From Lunularia cruciata (lineage: Eukaryota > Streptophyta > Marchantiopsida > Lunulariales > Lunulariaceae), in the NCBI GenBank assembly GCA_948567375.1, contig OX419761.1, forward strand, positions 18,824,243 through 18,888,242: a DNA stretch of 64,000 nt, read 5' to 3'. Below the pieces are notes generated by a model. That model saw nothing but the letters and a program-made list of their open reading frames with translations. It was not told the origin of the DNA and did no database searches. Shown piece after piece: positions 35,184 to 44,209 of the stretch (position 1 is the first letter of the stretch; every line of letters begins with the position of its first letter). The translations under genes and the position numbers were made by a program.

Positions 35184-35605
35184 TCAGAAATTCCTACCTT
35201 GGTGTTGTACTTGAATTTGGCATCGGGTCCAATCAAATTGAACCTTATGACATTCAAGCCAAGGTAGACCCAAAATGATATCATAGTGTAGAGGTGCCAC
35301 TACAAACCTCATACACTCCAAATACTCCTTCCCAATCTTGAAGGTAATAGGATGCAAGGTGCGGAATGCATAACCCTTTCTACCATCGGCCATCATCAAA
35401 CTACTTCCAATCACTAGCTTGATAGGAATACCCAATTCCTTTGCTACTTGCATACACATGTAATTCTTTGAACTTCCAGAATCAACCAAAATCCTACAAC
35501 CCCGATTAGATATCATACCTTGCAAGTGAAGCAAACTTGCATAGGTCAAGCCTTCAATCCCATTGGAACTAATCAAGCTCCTAGTAGGTGGCTCAAAATC
35601 TCCTA
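35184..35605 (-). pseudogene. G1 retropepsin
   Basis: Same frame as RT, separated by one stop at 35184. It contains ILVDSGSSKNYM with the Asp-Ser-Gly active site, then LMMADGRKGYAF, MRFVVAPLHYDIILGLPWL (the second conserved aspartic-protease region) and VQFDW. This domain is intact across about 130 codons. It processes Gag-Pol in the family. Confidence 0.85.
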
Positions 35606-36492
35606 CTGGGATTCCTCGTTTCCCTGATCATTCCACTCCACAACTTCCACTTGGGCAACTTGTCGAGGTCGCCCATTCTTGAGTGGACATTCAACTGGTG
35701 ATAATAAAAACAACCACCATTTTGCCGCAGCTGCTCTCTATCTGCTACACCAAGTGGTCTTCATTGAATGGCATCAATCTCCATTGGTGCTGGCTCTTCC
35801 ACTTGTGTGTAGTGTATTGGTAGACTTTGTGGAGGTCAAGGTCAAGACCAAGTTGTTGCCACCAAGGAATCAAAACATTCGGCCAACCGCATGGCTTCCT
35901 CCAAGTGTTGTGGCTCTCGCATGGTTACCTCTAATTTGGTTCTTGCCTTCAAGCCCCTCACAAATTGATCCAGAGCTTCACCTTCCAATATATCTGTAAT
36001 TTGTATGATGGTGTTTTGGAACTACATGATGTAACTTCTTACAGAGCCAATTTGTTTCAACTCTGCCAACTTACCCCTTCCAGCTCATGTGGCATTTATA
36101 GCTTAGAACCGACTAATTATTGTGCTCTTGAAGTCTGCCCATGTCAAGATTGGTGCAACAATTTGTCGTTTTGCTTGCTCCACTTGGAATCTCTACCATA
36201 GCTTTGCTACTCCATCCAATTGGCTAGAAGCCAAGAGAATCTGTTTTTTCTCATCTTGTAGATTGGTAGCTTCAAAATAACGTTCACAATCAAACAAAAA
36301 ATTCTCCACTGCACTTGGAAGATTCTTGCCTTCAAATACCTTGGGTTTAGGGAATCTGATCCGATCTTCTCCTTCTCAAATTGGTACTCTCTCCACCTGC
36401 TCTTGTCGTCAAAGATCTTGTTCATCCAATAATCGAGTAAGGTGCTTGATTTGTTGTTGCATAGCAAGGATAACATCGGGTATTGCTACCAT
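35606..36492 (-). pseudogene. G1 gag relic
   Basis: The likely start is the ATG at 36492 (context aaccATGG) opening MVAIPDVILAMQQQIKHL. Further on, in frames broken by stops, come KPKVFEGKNLPS, FDCERYFEATNLQDEKKQ, LDGVAKLW, GEALDQFVRGLKA and the EEPAPMEIDAIQ region. A remnant of the zinc knuckle (GGCFYYHQLNVHS) lies near 35690. Capsid layout is as in plant chromoviruses. Confidence 0.75.
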
Positions 36493-36525
36493 GGTTGCTA
36501 CTCTATCACACCACTCCCAATATAT

Positions 36526-36735
36526 CTAATTTATTAACATATAGAAACAACACGTGCACCGTTCTCCATAAGTTACAACCAGAAGCACCAAGGGTTCCTC
36601 AAATATGGTGATCATATGTAGAAAATCTTGTCCAAAGTGCGAGGTGATGAATTGTGTGAAATGATGCTTGGGTAGTAATTGGACGCAAAAATCCCAATGG
36701 TTTGGTGGAAATGGATTTGGTGGTCCATAAATTCC
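36526..36735 (-). CDS. G1 leader ORF, about 70 codons, upstream of gag
   Basis: An open frame MDGIYGPPNPFPPNHWDF... to a stop at 36526, lying between the primer site and the gag start. It is open further upstream through the primer site into the LTR (the whole frame is 94 codons to 36810). The same frame and the same stop position are present in G3 (63760-63980), and it is nearly open in G2 (24728 on). No known domain; residues are mixed polar with Pro, Trp and His. It may be a conserved upstream ORF or an N-terminal gag extension whose frame has shifted. Confidence 0.5.
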   Translation of the reverse strand, partial: GIYGPPNPFPPNHWDFCVQLLPKHHFTQFITSHFGQDFLHMITIFEEPLVLLVVTYGERCTCCFYMLIN

Positions 36736-36751
36736 ATCCATCCCATTCCTA

Positions 36752-36762
36752 CTCTGATACCA
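36752..36762 (-). promoter_or_regulatory. G1 primer-binding site
   Basis: The complement reads TGGTATCAGAG, one base from the 5' LTR, matching the 3' end of initiator tRNA-Met as used by most plant LTR elements. Confidence 0.9.
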
Positions 36763-36763
36763 A

Positions 36764-37163
36764 TGTAAAAGACCAAATCCAAGGAGAGAAATAGAAGAAT
36801 GGAAACTCACATTGGGACACTTGAATGAGGGAAAACTCTAAATGCCTAGCATGAGCTTTGGCTTTGGTATTTATAAGTAGCATACAAGGCCCTTGAGAAG
36901 CTTCTCAAGAAGCTTCCTCAAGCCGCTTTCTTAGAGTGCAAGCCAAGTTAACTAGGAAGCTTCCTTCTAGAAGCCGCCTACTTGGCGTACAAGCTAAGCT
37001 AGTTGGAAGCTTATAGAAGCTACTTACTTGAGGTGCAAGCTAAGCTAGCCAGGAAGCTTCCCAAGAAGCTTCCTACATACTTCCGGAATATTCTAGGCTA
37101 ATTTGTCTTATGTGCTACTTTGTAAGCCCGACTAACTTTGTCGTTAAACTCAATATTGTTACA
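36764..37163 (-). mobile_element. G1 5' LTR
   Basis: 400 bp. The TATA box is the complement of 36868-36875. Upstream of it in U3 lie repeated GAAGCTTC units at 36897-36904, 36909-36916, 36957-36976 and near 37052-37070. These form head-to-head GAA/TTC arrays like heat-shock elements. Confidence 0.95.
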
Positions 37164-38047
37164 ACCATAGTTCATGATGCTATCCATGAGATAGTAGTTC
37201 AGATCTTACAATCCACTCCCTCCCAAGTTTAGATTGAGTGATGGTTGGACTTGCCGAGGCTCCCTTTTCAAAAGGTAAAGGTAGAGATAGTCTCATTCAT
37301 GGATCTCCAACATAACTTGCTTGATGTAGTTGTTGCAAAACCCACTACAACCAAGGTCCTTGGTTAGAGCAAGCACACAAGCAAAAGTTAGAACAAACAT
37401 GGCTACTAGAGGAAGGAGTACCATTATGCACCACATTTCACCTCCAACACCTAAATGTTATTGGCTATGGAGATTTTTGGCCATCTCTATCACCACTTTG
37501 ACGGTATCCTTTTGAGGTAGCATGGGGTTCCCTATCAAGGAGAGGAGCAATAGCTATCTTGCTCCTCTCCTTGATAGGGAATCCCATGCTTACTCATGCT
37601 ACCTTGATAGGGAAACCCATGCTATCTTGCCTACCATGCTCACTTTTTAGTTTTGTCAATGGGTATCCATCACCTTACAACTATCATAAGCATTGTGTCT
37701 TTACTAATGTGCAATGGCAGTAGGAATTATCAACACATCTAGGCTTCTTTCTTCCCATCTCCCTCTTTATCTATTAAACATATATTTGGAAGACCTGTAC
37801 TATACAATTTAGGAGTAGGTTACTTTTCTTTTTATTCATATAAGGCTTGGATCATTGTTTCTCTTTGGCTTTTGGACCCCTTTTGGCTCAAGATTCTGGC
37901 AAGATTTCTCCATATGCACTTCTTGGTGCTTCAATGTATTCCTTTGGCCTTTTGGCCTCCTTTGTACCTTTGTATATTTGTATGCTTTATGAACATTATC
38001 GCAGATGTGGGATTTTAGGTATGGAAATGAAGAGACCAAAGTGTACA

Positions 38048-38050
<3 letters not shown>
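37164..38050 (+). mobile_element. LINE-A copy 1, segment 3 (C-terminus and 3' end)
   Basis: Continues the LINE after G1 and matches the minus copy at 47700-48470: the GTTGGACTT block, GCACACAAGCAA, then the GGAGATTTTTGGCCATCTCTATCACC segment (encoding a TFGHFYHHLDG-like motif), TGGGTATCCATCACCTTACA and TTTGGAAGACCT. It ends near 38050 at a CT/TA microsatellite, as expected for a non-LTR element with a simple-repeat tail. Confidence 0.65.
37520..37589. repeat. 31-bp inverted repeat (hairpin) in LINE-A
   Basis: Arms 37520-37550 and 37559-37589 begin GCATGGGGTTCCCTATCAAG and are complementary except for one mismatch, with an 8-base loop tagctatc. A third partial copy (accttgatagggaaacccat) follows at 37601. 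Confidence 0.9.

Positions 38051-38109
<59 letters not shown>
38048..38109. repeat. (CT)n-(TA)n compound microsatellite
   Basis: (CT)n at 38048-38068 followed directly by (TA)n at 38069-38109. It marks the 3' end of LINE-A copy 1. Confidence 0.95.
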
Positions 38110-38113
<4 letters not shown>

Positions 38114-38547
38114 TCCGTAAATGCAATAACCTTGCTCTTGTGCAAAAATTCAGCCATGTGCAAGACCTGATGTATGCAAATACTTCTATATAAATGATTT
38201 ATGATTTTATATTATAATATTTTATTTTATTTATAAATCTTTTGCTTATATTTATAAAAATGCATGAATCAAAAAGTGAAAATATATTTGTATCTTCATT
38301 ACATAAAAAATTATATAATTGTGTGGATATGTCACAAAAAAGAAACATACCTAATATAAATTTAATATATACCTATACAGGAAACCTATGCGGTGGAAAA
38401 AGCCAAGTGCATACAGGCTAGTGCATACATAGGATTTCCTATTTTGCAGGCAATAAGGTTATCTAAACGTTATCACGGTTTACGTTGCAAATAAATCATG
38501 GCTGCAACGTAAACCTCGAACATGCGTTGTTTGAAGTGGAATGAATG
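38110..38547. other. No gene; very AT-rich
   Basis: Long runs of TTATA/TTTAT at 38190-38370, with no frame or repeat recognised. Confidence 0.5.
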
Positions 38548-38634
38548 TTGTTTAACCCCTTTTACCTCTTTTGTTTTATTGTTGTACGGTACGAGGAGTT
38601 TCTTATCTGTTGTTATTCTACGATTGCCTTTGTT
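38548..38634 (+). repeat. SR-A copy 5 (diverged)
   Basis: AACCCCTTTTACCTCTTTTG, TGTACGGTACGAGGAG, then CTACGATTGCC at the end, in family order. Confidence 0.5.
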
Positions 38635-39436
38635 CTAAAGTGGAATGGATTCACACAAGATATATAATCAAAGCTTTGAATGGTTTTCTGATATATTAGG
38701 TTCTGGTATCTTAAGTGATATAGGGTAGAGCTATATATACATATACTATGCCATTTATACTCTTGAGTTTTATCCTTGTACAAACTCGATGGAATCTTGC
38801 CATACTGTTTTATTACGCAAATAAATGATAAATAAACCTTTTGATATTTTCCATATTTTTCCTGTCAAAGTTCGGAACAGTATAAACCAGAAGTTCATCT
38901 GAATTTCACCAATAATGATTGTGATGCAGTAGTGTACATGCACTTGCCTGTGCAGATTATTCCGGTCCCCCACCTTGGGCCACTTTGATAACCATAGTGC
39001 ACTCTCGCTTCATCGTGTTGTGGGATCTAGTGTATAGGTTTCACCATCTCAAAGCTTACAAAAGTACAAGGCAAACCCTGTGCATCATGCACAGGGCAAC
39101 AAGATTTGAGTCTACATCGTCCCGCCCATCCATAGAAACAATTCCGCCCTTAGTCTCTTTTCCCATCCGCGTGATAGATTTATTCTATTTCGTCATAGCT
39201 TACGTCGGTCTGTCATTTTTTTCTGCAAAGTCAATTCTATCTGTCCGTTCCTCTCTCTTAGATACCTACTGTACTATATGGATTAAAATCTCATTTTGAA
39301 AATAAATAAAATAGACCAATTCAAATAGTGGTCTACAAGTACTTACAAATTCCCACACCATAGATAGATGTACAATGGATGAGATAGTATTTTGTATGCA
39401 ATATTCTTATTCCCAAACAATCCATGGGTCAGTTTT
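38635..39436. other. No gene seen
   Basis: Unassigned sequence with normal CpG content; frames up to 104 codons at 38985-39299 without recognised motifs. Confidence 0.5.
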
Positions 39437-39710
39437 ACTTGATTAGTCTAATTTGATAGAGATATAGCTTGAATATCTTAGGTGCAATAGTGCAGATTTC
39501 TCATACATACTCTATTGTGACTTAGCCCCATTTTACCTATTTTGTCTTGTCTAATTTGACAAAGATATAACTTGAATATATTAAATGCAATAGTGCAGAT
39601 TTCTCGTACAGACTCTATTGGGACTTAGCCCTATTTTGTCTCATCTTGTAAGGCTTGATAAGATCTTCCAGTCCTCTATGTTTTCTACGCTGTCGCCCTT
39701 CTCTCATTTC
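39437..39710 (+). repeat. SR-A copies 6 and 7, tandem
   Basis: Two head-to-tail 5' halves (TTGATAGAGATATAGCTTGAAT... and TTGACAAAGATATAACTTGAAT...). Each continues through AATGCAATAGTGCAGATTTCTC and GACTCTATTGGGACTTAGCCC-like sequence. Only the second has the 3' half, TAAGGCTTGATAAGATCTTCC and CTACGCTGTCGCC. They show that the full family unit includes about 60 bp upstream of GGGGCTTAGCCCC. Confidence 0.75.
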
Positions 39711-40090
39711 ACCAGGCTACCGGTCATTTTACCGATAACATTCACATTACATTAAATGATATGGTTCATGCAAGTTTTACATGTAAAGTATTTAAAATAC
39801 CCTAACTCTTTTATTGGTATCTGCACAAGTATATAGAGACTTTACGGATTTCCGGAAAGAACCCAAAAATTCTTCATTTGAATCGCCTTCAATTCTCCCA
39901 CAAGTTTTCAGCTTAGAGAGATCTACGAAGCTCAAGACTCACACAGGATGCAATCAATGCTTTGAATTGCTTCTTATAATATGCTCTATTGTCATTAAAC
40001 GATTCGGAAGGTACCACAATGTAAACATAAACCCGAGATATCCGAATTTCACGAAATTATGATCGTGATGTAGATAGTATACATGTACTT

Positions 40091-40120
40091 AATCAGATCC
40101 ACCAGAAGGTGGATCTGATT
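40091..40120. repeat. 13-bp perfect inverted repeat
   Basis: Arms AATCAGATCCACC and GGTGGATCTGATT with a 4-base loop agaa. It stands about 80 bp from SR-A copy 8. Confidence 0.9.
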
Positions 40121-40197
40121 CCAATCCAGACCTTGGTCCACATTGTGACAGCAATGCAATCGACTGCAATACTTCTGAACCCCAAACCTCATATAAG

Positions 40198-40333
40198 GAC
40201 AACGTCCAATAAAAAAATGAAGGATCGGTAGACCCCATCAAGCCATACAAGAGAGATGAAAAAGGTAAAATGGGGCTAAGCCCCAATACAGTCTATATGA
40301 GAAATCAGCCCCACTGCACCTAACATATCCGAA
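40198..40333 (-). repeat. SR-A copy 8 (full length)
   Basis: On the minus strand: GGATATGTTAGGTGCAGTGG, TTCTCATATAGACTGTATTG, GGGGCTTAGCCCC, TTTTACC, CTTGTATGGCTTGATGGGGTC and a diverged end (GGACGTTGTCC in place of CGCGGTCGCC). Confidence 0.8.
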
Positions 40334-41883
40334 CTATACAATCGTGTGGTCTACAAACTACCGGAACATCCAAAGAACATCACCTAGTGTGATTGTTCTC
40401 TTATGCATTGCACCAGCCATTGCCCTCTATAGAACAATGGACACATGCTATCTAAAATATATTACAAAGTACGAGAATGAGAGTGATACCCCATGGTGCC
40501 TAACATGATAAGCTCTCGCATACTCCTTGATAAATGTGGCAAACATCGTGTCCATAGCTCCATATAACTCCAAGGCTAGAGGAACAAAGAGGTGACCTCC
40601 CTGCATGCCCCTATACTTGGAGACCTTGCAACCTATTGTTGCGCTCGCCACCCATCCAAGGGGATGGGTAATCACTCCCTCCAAAATTGTATCTCACATA
40701 CGGTCTATAACCATTACATCCAATATTGTCACCTGATCATCTCGGACCAAGTATAAGTCTGCCTTGACACATGTCATCTGCAAAGCATGTGAATGCTCCT
40801 TCCAAGCCAAGTATCCACTCTCTTGTGCCATAGCAAACACTATATCCCTAATAGCATCATGGGTAGTTATCCTCTATCCTCCAAAAGAACATTGTGTCAT
40901 ATGGACCATTCTTGCATCTATTGTAAAACCACACTTACAAGTGAGTAATGAAGATGCAGATGGGTGGACCAAACCTAAGCAAAACCTCATTGATGTAGCA
41001 AAAGTAGCTGGTGCGGGTCGGAATGCCCTAATGCACGGTCAAGCTAGGATCCAAGAGCACCCTTGCTGGAGCAAGAGCAAAGACATGCTCTAGTAGCCAA
41101 AGGAATGGACAAGTCAACTGAGAGAGAATGTAGGGTATGCTTACATTGCCGCTCCATCAAGGAAGATTGTAAATCTCTAGTCCAATCTGGCGATAGTGAA
41201 GCAAAAGATCGAAAGTCCTCTTGTGCTTGTGAGGATGGACTATCTCTTGTCTACCACAATAACATCTGGAGAGAAAAGGATCTCCTTCCACCTCTGTCAC
41301 ATAAGTCTCCAAGACTGGCCTATCAACAATCACAAAATGAGAGGAAAGTAAGGGTGCCGTGAGAGCACAACTACCCAAAAGAGCTATAGGTGTAGTCTCC
41401 TCCATAAATAGCAAGCCAAACCTTCCACACGAGATTGGCAAAGTTGTTTGTCTTTGTGCCAAATCCCCTATCACACACCCAAATGTCCCTAGTCCAATAA
41501 TATCACCAAAGACTCATATAATCCTCCTATCAAAGGTTCTCAAACGTGATAGGAAGGACGAGGAGGGAGGAATTGTATGGATGAGGTAGGACAATTGACA
41601 AGCAATACTAGAGGAAATATACCAAACGCCACCTACGGATCTCCTAATAATAGAAGGTCCTCCACATGGAGAACATCCTCTGCAAGGATAACGTCTAAGA
41701 AACGTGTGACAAAATCTTTATATCCTATTGGCACTTTAAGAACACGTAGTCCATCTATAGGTGTGATACACCCCTCTGGAAGCTCAAGATGGGGAGGAAT
41801 ACCTAAAGGGGACCATGCCCTACACTTTGACACCTTGAGTCTCAAGCCTATTAGATGTAGCTTTGTAGTCAAGGGTCAAAGAA

Positions 41884-42252
41884 CTACCTAATCTGATCTA
41901 TAGGGCCGACGATGTGTGTATCATCTGCCAAGGAGTGAAATACAGAATTTGGCACAGCTAAAGTAGTAGATATGAGAGCTCTAAAGTGAGCCATGGTAAA
42001 TAAGGGTCCCCCTAAAGGATCTCCCTTACGTGTACCAACATTTGACTCCAAGACGGTGACTCTTTCCTTTGAACCACCGTGTTGGTAATAAAAGGTAGCG
42101 AGATAGTCATAAAAATACCGCACAAAAGGAATAAGACTCGCAAAGTACAAGGATACACCAGTCTCTCTAAGCTTTCTAAAGATGGATGCCCACGAGATGC
42201 TATTAAAATCATTCTCAACATCTATCTGTAGGACGATCCATTCCGGATGCAT
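41884..42252 (-). pseudogene. LINE-B reverse transcriptase palm
   Basis: A 122-codon frame with IVLQIDVENDFNSISW (first catalytic Asp), LIPFVRYFYDY, GTRKGDPLGGPLFTMAHFRAL (the QGDPLG-type box) and VFHSLADDTHIVGP (catalytic Ala-Asp-Asp). Palm residues are intact here, although neighbouring segments are broken. Confidence 0.85.
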
Positions 42253-42505
42253 ATCTAGAGTACCCTAATGCTAAGAGATATAGTCTCACATCCTCCAAAT
42301 GCAGTTATTCCAAACTGACGTGAACAGAGATATTATCAAAAATGAAAATGATATTGAAAGATAATAGTATGATTGACTAAATGCAAAAAGATATCTCCAA
42401 TCGATCTAATCCTCTTTGTGTTTTTCTCTATCACAAAAACTCTACTAGCATCTAACACCCGACTAATAAACATAAAAATATCTCCTCTTGTTACTGTCCC
42501 GACTT

Positions 42506-42603
42506 GAAATAATTCATAAAAATTATTAAAATGATTATCTGCTTGGATCCACTCGAAATAATTCATAAAAATTATTAAAATGGTTATCTGCTTCGATCCA
42601 CTC
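42506..42603. repeat. 49-bp tandem duplication in LINE-B
   Basis: Copies 42506-42554 and 42555-42603, beginning GAAATAATTCATAAAAATTA, with two differences. Confidence 0.9.
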
Positions 42604-43056
42604 TCTATGGGGTTCATAAACTATCCTTGAGAAGCACTCTAAGCCATATAGAGACTAGCGATAAAGAGTCGGGTCTCAATAATCAAGAAGAACACCATCT
42701 AGATATCGAATTAGCTGTTCTCATCGTTGATAATCTTGGTAGCATCTATGAATGATGATGCAGTTATCATGATCAATGAACGTACTTGATAAAGAGAAAA
42801 CTTTTGAATGAACCGTCAATGAACTTTTCTACACACGCGGAAATACCACTCAACGCGGTAGAATGAGCAAGTCCTTAAAGCACGTGCAGAACGTCCTCCC
42901 CTTGGGGCTCCTTCTCTTGTATCTTTGTTCACACGAGGTCTGTTTTCTGCACGTGCATTTTAACCTTGTCCAACCTATGCAGGCACGCATAGCTATTCCA
43001 GATTTCTATACTACATGTCCTATTGCAATGCATTAATATGCGGTTTCCGATTCTGT

Positions 43057-43181
43057 CCTCGCGAGGCTGTAGCCTCGCGAGCCTCGTCACAGACCATGGG
43101 ACAAAACCAGATCTCAAATGCAATTTGGCGGCTGTGTCGTCTGGCAGCCAATGTCACAGACGACGACACAGCCTCGCGAGG
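43057..43181. repeat. GC-rich foldback with CTCGCGAG palindromes
   Basis: Terminal inverted repeats CCTCGCGAGGCTGT (43057-43070) and ACAGCCTCGCGAGG (43168-43181). Nested inside: CTCGCGAGGCT/AGCCTCGCGAG near 43058-43081 with a 2-base spacer, and GGCTGTGTCGTC/GACGACACAGCC at about 43130-43173. The whole 125 bp can fold into a long structure. It stands out from AT-rich surroundings. Confidence 0.85.
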
Positions 43182-43207
43182 GTATAACTGGCATCCGGTT
43201 AATATGT

Positions 43208-43392
43208 ATTCGTGAGTTTAGCCACATTCTACCTCTTTTGTCTATCCCTTGTATCTCTTTTGTCTATCCCTTGTCTTTGTATGGTTTTCCCTTTATCTCT
43301 TTTGTCTGTCCCTTGTCTTTGTATGGTTTGAAGGCTCTTCAAATCCCTATTTTGCTGTTTGACGGGGTCTTCGTGTGTACTATAAGGTCGCC
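43208..43392 (+). repeat. SR-A copy 9, internally expanded
   Basis: TTTAGCCACATTCTACCTC, then three TTTTGTCTATCCCTTGT-type units, then GACGGGGTCTTC and TAAGGTCGCC. The middle module is amplified. Confidence 0.6.
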
Positions 43393-43433
43393 TTATCGTT
43401 CGATTGGTATAATTCAGAAATTTTAGACGCGGT

Positions 43434-43560
43434 TGATCGGATTTCTAATATCGACCTTATTGGTTTAGCTCTATTTTACCTCTTTTTTTCCCACCCTTGT
43501 TGGCTTGATAGGGTCTTCCCATCTTTCATATTTTCTACGAGGTTGCTCTTTTCCCTCTAA
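43434..43560 (+). repeat. SR-A copy 10
   Basis: TTTAGCTCTATTTTACCTC, CCCTTGTTGGCTTGATAGGG, TCTTCCCATCTTTC and TACGAGGTTGC in family order, head to tail with copy 9. Confidence 0.75.
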
Positions 43561-43641
43561 ATGTGTATTCCTGAAGTTTGGGGGATTATAGGGTGCTATG
43601 TGTCGTCGTAAAAGCCTTAACTGGATTTAAAAGCCTCAACA

Positions 43642-43752
43642 GTTTAAAAAGTAGTAGAACAATCCCGGAGAGCTAACCCATAAAAGCCTTAACCGAATCC
43701 AGTTAAGGCTTTTATGGGTTAGCTCTCGGGATTGTTCTACTATTTTTTAAAC
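43642..43752. repeat. 51-bp near-perfect inverted repeat
   Basis: Left arm 43642-43693 and right arm 43702-43752 pair across 51 bp with one mismatch and one bulged base, around an 8-base loop (cgaatcca). The inner 24 bp (ending AAAAGCCTTAAC) is perfect. The homologous place in repeat D copy 2 (near 45297-45340) has only the right arm. Confidence 0.95.
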
Positions 43753-44209
43753 TTCTGACTTTTCCACTAACTTTGCTTGTCGACCCGGACTATTGCTATT
43801 GTTATTAGTGACCATAGGAATTGATTCATGAAGTATATGGAAATTGATTCATAATTCATTGAATCAATTACGATGTCATCTATAACAACTGATTTTGTCC
43901 ATAACCATATGCGTATTCTTTTCGGTTAATGATGTTTGAACATTCATAGGAACATCCATAGATGATGCAAGGACTCATCTCATTGTTTTACTCTTTCAAT
44001 TTATCACCTGTAAGTATATTTATGGGGTTATATCAGTAAGTATTATTTTCTATGTCTTTTCCTTGTAAGGTTTGTTTGGATATTCCTATTAAATTTGAGT
44101 TTATTGACTTTGTATCATTTAAGATTTAGGAATTATATATATATATATATATTATTGGATAGAACTAGGATCTTCTCTTGCACAGAAAAAGATTGCATTA
44201 TGATCGGGG

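Larger units (their letters stand above)
31601..37163 (-). mobile_element. Chromovirus G1, structurally complete LTR retrotransposon
   Basis: A 5563-bp Ty3/gypsy element. Two 400-bp LTRs (31601-32000 and 36764-37163) with TG...CA ends are flanked by a perfect 5-bp duplication ACCAT (31596-31600, 37164-37168). The primer site is at 36752-36762 (complement TGGTATCAGAG) and the polypurine tract is next to the 3' LTR. Coding order on the minus strand is leader ORF, gag, PR, RT-RNase H, INT, chromodomain. By eye the LTRs differ at about 18 of 400 positions, mostly transitions, so it is far younger than G2. Internal stops make it non-autonomous now. It sits inside LINE-A copy 1. Confidence 0.95.
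40340..42620 (-). mobile_element. LINE-B copy (RT to C-terminus), minus strand
   Basis: Minus frames in order. 42336-42617 contains the GDIFMFISRVLDASR and IRSIGDIFLHLV region. RT palm follows at 41884-42252. 41633-41872 has the GLRLKVSKCRAW and LPEGCITPIDGLRVL thumb segment. 41157-41474 and 40448-40684 form the C-terminal part (GRFGLLF, HLFVPLALELYGAMD). Stops and shifts separate the blocks. This domain order and the SLADDTH active site are those of a non-LTR retrotransposon outside the usual plant L1 group; the clade is not settled. Confidence 0.75.
42950..44025 (+). repeat. Repeat D copy 1, interrupted by SR-A and hairpins
   Basis: Shares with 45149-45570 a CACGTGCATTTTAACCTTG start, GGCACG-ATAGCTAT, CAGATTTCTATAC, then GTTTGGGGGATT, CTTTTATGGGTTAGCT, ACTTTTCCACTA, GGAATTGATTC and a CATTGTTT-CTCTTTCAATTT end. 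About 600 bp of SR-A and palindromic sequence is extra in this copy. Confidence 0.65.

Noticed and set aside
40089..40286. Recurrent frames containing YGLMGSSHPSFF-like text in several SR-A copies
   Set aside because: The shared peptide follows from the shared DNA repeat; copies differ by insertions that break the frame, so coding selection is not supported.
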